Shown here: positions 1-5,599 of the stretch, in pieces
Layout: each line of letters begins with the position of its first letter
Numbering within the stretch: the first letter of the stretch is position 1
NCBI GenBank assembly: GCA_025938055.1
Contig: JAICQC010000069.1
Span: 1-14,787 of the forward strand
Origin: Anaerolineales bacterium
GTDB lineage: Bacteria; Chloroflexota; Anaerolineae; Anaerolineales; Villigracilaceae
Direction of reading: 5' to 3'
Length of the DNA: 14,787 nt
Program-made: the position numbers and the translations under genes
Notes under the pieces: model-generated
Database searches by the model: none
What the model was told of the DNA's origin: nothing
Seen by the model: only the letters and a program-made list of their open reading frames with translations

Positions 1-80
1 CCCGCACGAATTCCCGCACGCGTAAGGGCACGAAGAAAACGGTTGCCGGTCGCGGACGACGTCGCGGTACTAAGAAATAA
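1..80 (+). CDS. rpsM: 30S ribosomal protein S13, 3' end only
   Basis: The window opens inside this gene. The frame starting at base 3 gives 25 codons ending in TAA at 78-80. The translation is very basic and contains the S13 C-terminal pattern R-T-N-S-R-T-R-K-G followed by an Arg/Gly/Lys tail. S13 sits in the head of the 30S subunit, and its basic tail reaches towards the P-site tRNA. The gene is followed 14 bases later by rpsK, the usual order in bacterial ribosomal operons. The N-terminal part lies outside the window. Confidence 0.93.
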   Translation, partial: RTNSRTRKGTKKTVAGRGRRRGTKK

Positions 81-94
81 GAGGTTGAGAAGTT

Positions 95-499
95 ATGGCT
101 CAAAGTGTACGTTCCACACGCCGAGGGGCAGGCGCCAAGAAGACCAGGCGCAACATCTCCTCCGGTCAGGTGCATATCTTTGCATCATTTAATAATACGA
201 TTGTCACCGTTACGGATACGGAGGGCAATACCGTTGCCTGGGGCAGTGCGGGTTCCGCGGGCTTCAAGGGTTCCCGCAAAAGCACGCCGTTTGCGGCTCG
301 TCTTGCCGCGGAACAGGCGATTAAGGCTGCCCAACAACTGGGCATTCAGGAAGTCGATCTCTTTGTGAAGGGACCGGGTCCCGGTCGCGAAAATGCCATC
401 CGTGCGGTGCAGGCCATGGGCCTGAGAGTCCGCTCCATTGCTGACATTACGCCGGTGCCTCATAATGGCTGCCGACCGCCGAAGAAGCGCCGCGTCTAG
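95..499 (+). CDS. rpsK: 30S ribosomal protein S11
   Basis: This 134-residue protein has the length expected for bacterial S11, which lines the platform of the 30S subunit near the mRNA exit region. The core begins around residue 25 ([18 protein letters not shown]). The C-terminal S11 signature is intact: VKGPGPGRE near 91-99, then [19 protein letters not shown] to the end. The N-terminal 20 residues are Arg/Lys-rich, as usual for rRNA contact. The ATG at 95 is preceded by purine-rich sequence (AGAGG, then GAGAAG). It sits between rpsM (gap 14) and rpsD (gap 22) and is surely co-transcribed with them. Confidence 0.98.
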   Translation: MAQSVRSTRRGAGAKKTRRNISSGQVHIFASFNNTIVTVTDTEGNTVAWGSAGSAGFKGSRKSTPFAARLAAEQAIKAAQQLGIQEVDLFVKGPGPGRENAIRAVQAMGLRVRSIADITPVPHNGCRPPKKRRV

Positions 500-521
500 T
501 ACAAGGTAGAGGAAGTCATCT

Positions 522-1169
522 ATGTCGAAGAATATTGGTCCGGTTTGTAGACTGTGCCGGCGCGAAGGCGAAAAACTCTATCTAAAAGGCGAACGCTGTT
601 TCACTCCGAAATGTGCGATTGAACGGCGCAGCTTTCCGCCCGGCCAACATGGACGTACGGGCAGCCGCGGTGGCAACCGCTCTGGGCGCGAGTCCGATTA
701 TTTGCGTCAGCTGCGCGCCAAACAGCGTGCCCGCCGCGTCTATGGCGTTTTGGAACGTCAGTTCCGTCGCTATTATGAAGTTGCAAATCAGCGTCGTGGC
801 CTCACAGGCCTCAACCTTTTGCAGCTCCTTGAGTCGCGTCTGGACAATGTAGTCTACCGCCTTGGGTTTGCCGCGAATCGTGCGCAGGCGCGTGTGATGG
901 TGACTCATGGTCATTTCACGGTCAACGGTCGCCGCACCGATGTGCCCTCGATGCTTCTGAAAGAGGGCGATGTTATCGCGGTGCGCGATGGTTCACGTAG
1001 CCTGACGTATTTCAAGGAATTAGGTGACCTGGCGGATGCCCGCACATCACCCAGCTGGCTCAATCGTGACACCAAGCAGTTGTTTGGCAGTATTCAGCGT
1101 CTTCCTGAACGTGCTGAGATCGATGGTTTCCTGAACGAACAGTTGATCGTTGAATACTACTCACGGTAG
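522..1169 (+). CDS. rpsD: 30S ribosomal protein S4, zinc-binding form
   Basis: The 215-residue product is a 16S rRNA-binding assembly-initiator protein; in some bacteria it also autoregulates its operon. The N-terminus carries four cysteines at residues 9, 12, 26 and 31 (C-x2-C-x13-C-x4-C), the zinc-binding C+ form of S4. The S4 RNA-binding domain follows around residues 100-165 ([20 protein letters not shown], then [17 protein letters not shown]). The C-terminus ends [10 protein letters not shown], typical of the family. The ATG at 522 follows a GAGGAAG ribosome-binding site. The next gene, rpoA, starts 73 bases downstream, the largest gap in this part of the operon. Confidence 0.98.
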   Translation: MSKNIGPVCRLCRREGEKLYLKGERCFTPKCAIERRSFPPGQHGRTGSRGGNRSGRESDYLRQLRAKQRARRVYGVLERQFRRYYEVANQRRGLTGLNLLQLLESRLDNVVYRLGFAANRAQARVMVTHGHFTVNGRRTDVPSMLLKEGDVIAVRDGSRSLTYFKELGDLADARTSPSWLNRDTKQLFGSIQRLPERAEIDGFLNEQLIVEYYSR

Positions 1170-1242
1170 TGATTGCTTTTGGTTGGACTGGAATATCAGC
1201 CAGTAAAGTTCTTCTGTTTTTTACAGGGAGAGGTGAACCGTG

Positions 1243-2208
1243 ATGGGTATCACGAATATGGTTATGCCGAAAATCGAGCGCGAGGCTGAGGCTCGAAATT
1301 ACGGTAAATTTGTTATCAGCCCCCTCGAACGAGGTTATGGTGTGACGCTGGGGAACGCGCTGCGTCGCGTCCTGTTGTCCTCCTTAGAAGGCGCCGCGGT
1401 ATCCTCCATCCGCATTGCGGATGTGTTGCATGAGTTTAGCGAGATTCCTGGCGTCCGCGAAGATGTGATCCAGGTGACGCTACAGGTCAAGCAATTGCGT
1501 CTCAAACTGGATGGTGTAGATACCACCCGCATGAATCTGGAAGTGCGCGGAGAAGGGACCGTCACCGCGGCAGATATTATCACACCTGCCGAAGTAGAGA
1601 TTGTGAATCCCGAGCTGTACCTGTTCACAGTCGATGGACCCAAAACCAAGCTTGATCTTGAGTTCACCGTGGAGCGGGGGCGTGGCTATTCACCTGCCAA
1701 TGAACGCAGCGGGCATATGCCCATCGGTGAACTGCCGATCGATGCGATCTACAGTCCCGTCAAGCGCGTCAACTGGGAAGTGACCTCTGCTCGTGTGGGT
1801 CAGAGCACGAACTACGACAAACTTATTCTGGAGATCTGGACCGATGGGACCATTTCTCCCGAGCGAGCACTGAGCACGGCTGCCAAGCTCGTGATCGATC
1901 ATCTGCGTTTCATTGCTGGCGTCTCTGAGGAGACCCTGGCAATCACAATGGAAAAAGAAGTGGGCGGCAGCCGCCTGACCAGTGAGCTGGCGGATACGCC
2001 TGTGGAAGCCCTTGATCTTTCGGTGCGCGTCTTCAATTCGCTCAAGCGCACCGGTATTACCACTGTGGGTGACGTGCTCGATTTACTTGAAAAGGGTGAA
2101 ACCGCGGTCATGTCCATCCGTAATTTTGGTGAAAAGAGCCTGGATGAGCTGCGCCAGAAAATGCGTGAAAAGGGCTACATGAAAGATGAAACGAGTTCTG
2201 TGGAGTAA
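1243..2208 (+). CDS. rpoA: DNA-directed RNA polymerase subunit alpha
   Basis: Alpha dimerises to nucleate RNA polymerase assembly, and its C-terminal domain binds UP elements and activators. The N-terminal domain is recognised from FVISPLERGYGVTLGNALRRVLLSSL (about residues 25-50) and the later LTSEL linker. The C-terminal domain occupies roughly residues 245-315, with helix-hairpin-helix features (LKRTGITTVGDVLDL, then IRNFGEKSLDELRQKM). I chose the ATG at 1243 (321 residues) because the AGGGAGAGGTG ribosome-binding site at 1225-1235 is better spaced for it. A GTG at 1240 would add one residue and is equally in frame, and ATGs at 1258 and 1264 are also possible. The stop is six bases before rplQ, so the two genes are translationally close. 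Confidence 0.97.
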   Translation: MGITNMVMPKIEREAEARNYGKFVISPLERGYGVTLGNALRRVLLSSLEGAAVSSIRIADVLHEFSEIPGVREDVIQVTLQVKQLRLKLDGVDTTRMNLEVRGEGTVTAADIITPAEVEIVNPELYLFTVDGPKTKLDLEFTVERGRGYSPANERSGHMPIGELPIDAIYSPVKRVNWEVTSARVGQSTNYDKLILEIWTDGTISPERALSTAAKLVIDHLRFIAGVSEETLAITMEKEVGGSRLTSELADTPVEALDLSVRVFNSLKRTGITTVGDVLDLLEKGETAVMSIRNFGEKSLDELRQKMREKGYMKDETSSVE

Positions 2209-2214
2209 TTTGCA

Positions 2215-2592
2215 ATGCGACATCAAGTATCAGGTTATAGACTTGGAAGGACGACCGGCGCCCGTGTAGCGCTCCGTCGCAACCTCATTAAACAGTTTTT
2301 TATTCACGAGCGTATCCAGACGACGCGTGCCAAGGCGAACGCGATCCGCGGCGAAGCTGAGCGTCTTATCACCATCGCGCGCAACAGCGCCGACGGGGAC
2401 GACGCGCAGAAGGTACATGCCCGTCGATTGGCGACCTCCAAGCTGGGGGATAACCAGGTGATCAAGCGTCTCTTTGATGAGATCGCCCCTCGCTTTGCGA
2501 CACGTCCCGGTGGCTACACTCGCATCCTGAAGCTCGGACCCCGCATGGGCGATTCGGCTGAGATGGTTATCTTGGAATTGGTGGAAGAATAA
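2215..2592 (+). CDS. rplQ: 50S ribosomal protein L17
   Basis: The 125-residue product is L17, a protein near the polypeptide exit tunnel of the 50S subunit. The family pattern is visible as MRHQVSGYRLGR at the N-terminus, ALRRNLIKQFFIHERIQTT around residues 19-37, and the C-terminal GGYTRILKLGPRMGDSAEM with a final acidic tail. The segment that commonly reads H-R-x-A-L here reads A-R-V-A-L, so the usual His is Ala, a small deviation. The GGAG at 2201-2204 lies inside the last codons of rpoA and serves as its ribosome-binding site. rpoA-rplQ adjacency is the classic bacterial arrangement. Confidence 0.97.
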   Translation: MRHQVSGYRLGRTTGARVALRRNLIKQFFIHERIQTTRAKANAIRGEAERLITIARNSADGDDAQKVHARRLATSKLGDNQVIKRLFDEIAPRFATRPGGYTRILKLGPRMGDSAEMVILELVEE

Positions 2593-2598
2593 AGTAGT

Positions 2599-2614
2599 AA
2601 CGGCAGCTGCCGTT
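2599..2614. repeat. Perfect 16-bp palindrome before truA
   Basis: The sequence AACGGCAGCTGCCGTT is a perfect inverted repeat without a loop. It fills the rplQ-truA gap and ends seven bases before the truA ATG, where no convincing Shine-Dalgarno sequence is visible. It could be a protein-binding site, an RNA fold that limits initiation, or chance in a short gap. Confidence 0.6.
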
Positions 2615-2621
2615 CTCTACA

Positions 2622-3386
2622 ATGGCACGTTACCAATTGACTCTTGCCTACGACGGCACAGACTTCTTCGGAAGCCAGCGGCAGGCGAGCAAACGAACGG
2701 TACAGGGCGAGCTCGAAAAGGCCCTGTGCAAGTTGGGATGGACCGGACGCTCGGTCATGATGGCTGGGCGGACCGATACAGGCGTTCACGCGACGGGGCA
2801 GGTTGCCTCGTTTGACCTTGACTGGTCCCACTCTGAGGAGGACCTCACCCGTGCGTTGAATGCTTCTCTCCCCGCAGATCTGGCTATTCATCAGGCACGG
2901 GTGGTACATGTAAGATTCCACCCGCGTTTTGATGCAAGCTCACGCCGCTATCGCTACAGGCTTTTCTGCCAGCCCTTACGTGAGCCAATACGGGAGCGCT
3001 TCGCCTGGCGGGTATGGCCTGCATTCCAGAGCGACGTTCTCCCTGAGGCTGCCCAGCTTTTCCCCGGTACGCACGATTTTTCTGCCTTCGGTTCCCCGAC
3101 CACTCCCACAGGCAGGACCGTGCGGACCGTGATGAAAGCGGAATGGACTCAAACTGAAGAAGATGGGATGTGGCACTTTGAGGTGCAAGCCGATGCCTTT
3201 TTGTACCGGATGGTGCGCCGGCTGGTGTTCGTCCAGGTGGCTGTTGCGCAGGGAAAGGTTCCAGCCGAAACAATCGCTTCTGCTTTAGCGAAACAGGTTT
3301 CAGCAGTTCCCGCAGGACTGGCTCCCGCGCACGGACTGACGTTAGTCGAAGTGGCATACCCAATGAATGAGTCAATTGGTCAATAA
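2622..3386 (+). CDS. truA: tRNA pseudouridine synthase TruA (positions 38-40)
   Basis: TruA converts uridines at positions 38, 39 and 40 of the anticodon arm of many tRNAs to pseudouridine. The 254-residue protein has the family length. The catalytic aspartate is D52 in the signature RTDTGVHA (residues 50-57). Other family elements are the N-terminal LAYDGTDFFGSQRQ, RRYRYRLF around residues 107-114, HDFSAFGS near 151-158, and FLYRMVRRLV near residue 193. The gene lies between rplQ and rplM, a common arrangement in Firmicutes and Chloroflexota. The ATG at 2622 has no clear ribosome-binding site; coupling to rplQ translation 29 bases upstream is a possible explanation. Confidence 0.96.
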   Translation: MARYQLTLAYDGTDFFGSQRQASKRTVQGELEKALCKLGWTGRSVMMAGRTDTGVHATGQVASFDLDWSHSEEDLTRALNASLPADLAIHQARVVHVRFHPRFDASSRRYRYRLFCQPLREPIRERFAWRVWPAFQSDVLPEAAQLFPGTHDFSAFGSPTTPTGRTVRTVMKAEWTQTEEDGMWHFEVQADAFLYRMVRRLVFVQVAVAQGKVPAETIASALAKQVSAVPAGLAPAHGLTLVEVAYPMNESIGQ

Positions 3387-3409
3387 GAATAGAAACGGAG
3401 AAACAGAAA

Positions 3410-3862
3410 GTGTACAAGTCGTACTATCCGAAAGCAAGCGAAATCGAACGCAAGTGGGTGCTGGTGGATGCCGAGGGTCAAAACCTGGGACGCATTGCCA
3501 CCCGCATTGCGCATGTCTTGCTTGGCAAACACAAACCCACCTTTACCCCCGGTGTGGAAATGGGTGATTACGTCGTGGTCGTCAATGCCGAGCGCGTCAC
3601 CGTGACCGGCACCAAGACGAGCACAAAGCTCGAGACCAAGATGTATCACCGCCATTCGAATTATCCCGGCGGTCATAAATCCATCTCGCTGCGCGACCAA
3701 CTGCAACAGCACCCCGATCGTGTACTGCGCGTTGCTGTGTGGGGCATGCTGCCGCACAACCGCATGGGACGTGCTTTGCTCAAGCGCTTGAAAATCTATG
3801 CCGGTCCGAATCACCCGCATACTACAAATCATCCCGAGCCGCTGGTCACTCAACAGAAGTGA
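3410..3862 (+). CDS. rplM: 50S ribosomal protein L13
   Basis: L13 is an early-assembling 50S protein. The 150-residue product shows the expected start (YYPKASEIERKWVLVDAEG), the GRIATRIAHVLLGKHKPTFTP segment at residues 27-47, and the C-terminal signature WGMLPHNRMGRALLKRLKIY followed by GPNHPH. It is slightly longer than the common 142-147 residues because of a short C-terminal tail. The start is a GTG at 3410 preceded by a weak ACGGAGAAACAG purine stretch; no alternative ATG fits the family N-terminus. It is followed after 23 bases by rpsI, its near-universal partner. Confidence 0.97.
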   Translation: MYKSYYPKASEIERKWVLVDAEGQNLGRIATRIAHVLLGKHKPTFTPGVEMGDYVVVVNAERVTVTGTKTSTKLETKMYHRHSNYPGGHKSISLRDQLQQHPDRVLRVAVWGMLPHNRMGRALLKRLKIYAGPNHPHTTNHPEPLVTQQK

Positions 3863-3885
3863 TGTAAGGAAAAAGGAAAGAAGTT

Positions 3886-4278
3886 ATGGCACAATATTAT
3901 GAAGCAGTTGGCCGCCGCAAGGAAAGCACAGCCCGCGTCCGCCTGATGGATGGTTCCGGTACCTTCACCGTGAACGACAAGGAAGCCCCTGTGTATTTTC
4001 CTCGCATAGGTGACTTACAGGATATTCTACGCGCGTTTATTGCCGTTGGGCAGGACGCGAATAAATACGATATCACCGTCAAGGTAAATGGCGGCGGTGT
4101 GACAGGTCAGACGGAAGCCGTGCGTTTAGGATTGGCGCGCGCGCTTGTTCTGCTGAATGGCGACTGGACGTCTCCTTTGCGTAAGCAAGGTCTGCTCACC
4201 CGTAATCCCCGCGTCAAGGAACGCAAGAAGCCCGGACTCAAGAAAGCCCGCAAGGCGCCCACGTACACAAAGCGTTAA
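3886..4278 (+). CDS. rpsI: 30S ribosomal protein S9
   Basis: S9 lies in the 30S head, and its extended C-terminal tail reaches the P-site tRNA. The 130-residue protein has the family length. It carries GRRKESTARVRL near the N-terminus, VNGGGVTGQTEAVRLGLARAL around residues 66-86, and the terminal pattern KKARKAPTYTKR with the conserved final Lys-Arg. The ATG at 3886 is preceded by AAGGAAAAAGGAAAG. It is the last ribosomal gene here; a stem-loop begins 22 bases after the stop. Confidence 0.98.
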   Translation: MAQYYEAVGRRKESTARVRLMDGSGTFTVNDKEAPVYFPRIGDLQDILRAFIAVGQDANKYDITVKVNGGGVTGQTEAVRLGLARALVLLNGDWTSPLRKQGLLTRNPRVKERKKPGLKKARKAPTYTKR

Positions 4279-4300
4279 TTCTCCAATTAGCCTCTGAAAT

Positions 4301-4347
4301 GAAATACGCAGTTCGTACGATACAATACGAGTTGCGTATTTTGCTTT
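4301..4347 (+). terminator. Stem-loop terminator after the ribosomal operon
   Basis: AAATACGCAGTTCGTA (4302-4317) pairs with TACGAGTTGCGTATTT (4326-4341) through 16 consecutive pairs, two of them G-U, around the eight-base loop CGATACAA. A further G-U pair is possible at 4301/4342. The following TTTGCTTT is moderately U-rich. It lies between rpsI and mazG and probably ends most operon transcription. It is AT-rich and the T tract is interrupted, so some readthrough into mazG is plausible. Confidence 0.75.
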
Positions 4348-4360
4348 AATGGGAGATTTT

Positions 4361-5443
4361 ATGAACTTTACTCTTGTTGCGCAGACTTTTGATACCTTGC
4401 ATATACCCCCGCCTTCAAAGTTGATTCTGCTCGAAGCAGGAACTCTTGCCTCCGCGCATGTTCCACCGTACCCGCCCGATATGCCAGCGCTATTGACGAA
4501 TATTGATTCGCGTGAAGTCGCCTCCCAGTTGAAAAATGTCCTTCTGACGACATACCCAGCCGAACATGAGGTTTTTGTAGCGGCCGATGGAAAGAAGAAA
4601 GCAGAAAGATTATTTGAATTTGATCAAGGGGAGCTTTCGGAAAATTCTGCTCTATATGTTCCTGCGCTAGGTGAGGGGACATCCTTTGAATCTTTTGCCG
4701 AAATTGTTGCTCATCTGCGCGCGCCGAATGGATGTCCATGGGACCGCGAGCAGACGCACGAGTCGTTGCGCAAGCATCTCCTTGAAGAATCCTACGAAGC
4801 GATCTCCGCCATCGATTCCGGTGATTTTGCCGACATGCGCGAGGAGTTCGGGGACCTGTTATTGCAGGTGGTACTGCAATCCCAAATCGCGAATGAAGAG
4901 GAAAAGTTCAATATCAACCAGGTCATCCAGGGTATCCATTCCAAGATCGTACGGCGTCATCCGCATGTGTTCGGGGATCTGAAACTGGAAGGTGTGGATG
5001 GCGTTCTGGCAAATTGGGAGAAATTGAAAGAAAAGGAAAGAGGCAGCAAGAAGGACGGAAAAGGATCGCTGGACGGTGTTCCCCTCGCTTTACCTGCCTT
5101 GAGCCAGGCGCAGGAATTTCAGGACCGGGCAGCACGAGTTGGCTTCGATTGGACCGGCATCGAAGGCGTACTGGACAAGATCAGGGAGGAGATAGACGAG
5201 ATCAAATCTGCCGAGACCGATTTTGAGCTTGCCTCTGAAATTGGAGATCTGTTCTTTGCCCTGGTCAACGTGGCGCGCTGGAAGAATATCGATGCTGAAT
5301 CCGCACTACGCGGGACAAACCTGAAATTCAAGAAGCGATTTGCGTATGTGGAACAGGGCGCAAAAAAAGCTGGCCGCGACCTGTCAGCTTTGTCTTTGGA
5401 CGAGATGGAGTCCTTATGGCAGCAGGCGAAACAGTATGATTAA
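4361..5443 (+). CDS. mazG: MazG-type nucleoside triphosphate pyrophosphohydrolase with remnant methylase-like N-terminus
   Basis: MazG hydrolyses (d)NTPs to monophosphate and pyrophosphate, cleaning the nucleotide pool. Two MazG modules are visible from about residue 110 to the end. The first has CPWDREQTH (125-133), EExxE at 142-146 and ExxD at 162-165; the second has EExxE at 276-280 and ExxD at 293-296, all metal-binding acidic residues. Residues 1-105 resemble only the C-terminal part of the tetrapyrrole-methylase-like domain found ahead of MazG in YabN-type fusions (PPYPPDMPALLTNIDSREVA, then SALYVPALGEGTSFESF). The SAM-binding N-terminal half is absent, and the operon terminator occupies that place. 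I chose ATG 4361 because GGGAG at 4351-4355 is five bases upstream; an in-frame ATG at 4349 would overlap it. Confidence 0.92.
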   Translation: MNFTLVAQTFDTLHIPPPSKLILLEAGTLASAHVPPYPPDMPALLTNIDSREVASQLKNVLLTTYPAEHEVFVAADGKKKAERLFEFDQGELSENSALYVPALGEGTSFESFAEIVAHLRAPNGCPWDREQTHESLRKHLLEESYEAISAIDSGDFADMREEFGDLLLQVVLQSQIANEEEKFNINQVIQGIHSKIVRRHPHVFGDLKLEGVDGVLANWEKLKEKERGSKKDGKGSLDGVPLALPALSQAQEFQDRAARVGFDWTGIEGVLDKIREEIDEIKSAETDFELASEIGDLFFALVNVARWKNIDAESALRGTNLKFKKRFAYVEQGAKKAGRDLSALSLDEMESLWQQAKQYD

Positions 5444-5539
5444 AGGATCAATCAAAAGCTCGTTGTGTAATCTGGTCCCGAGGCTCTTGCTGGTTCCATT
5501 TTCCCATTTTTTTTTGACAGTTAGCATTCTATAATAGTT

Positions 5540-5567
5540 CAGGACGCCGGCTTTCGCCGGCGTCCTG
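5540..5567. terminator. Strong 12-bp hairpin between convergent genes
   Basis: CAGGACGCCGGC (5540-5551) is perfectly complementary to GCCGGCGTCCTG (5556-5567) around the loop TTTC. It lies between the convergent mazG and metallopeptidase stop codons. The + strand continuation (GTTTACTTCATTT) is partly U-rich, so it fits better as a mazG terminator; the - strand continuation has no T tract. It may act in both directions or be a dispersed palindromic repeat. Confidence 0.6.
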
Positions 5568-5599
5568 GTTTACTTCATTTGGACGATTGGATGTAGAAA

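Noticed and set aside
1189..1206. Small inverted repeat ACTGG...CCAGT between rpsD and rpoA as a terminator or S4 autoregulatory site
   Set aside because: The stem is only five base pairs with no T tract, too weak to support a call.
5514..5535. TTGACA and TATAAT in the mazG-peptidase gap as a promoter for a small RNA starting at the hairpin
   Set aside because: Both hexamers are perfect, but the spacer is only 10 bases. At normal spacing the -35 position falls in a run of T. Nothing downstream on the + strand needs a promoter.
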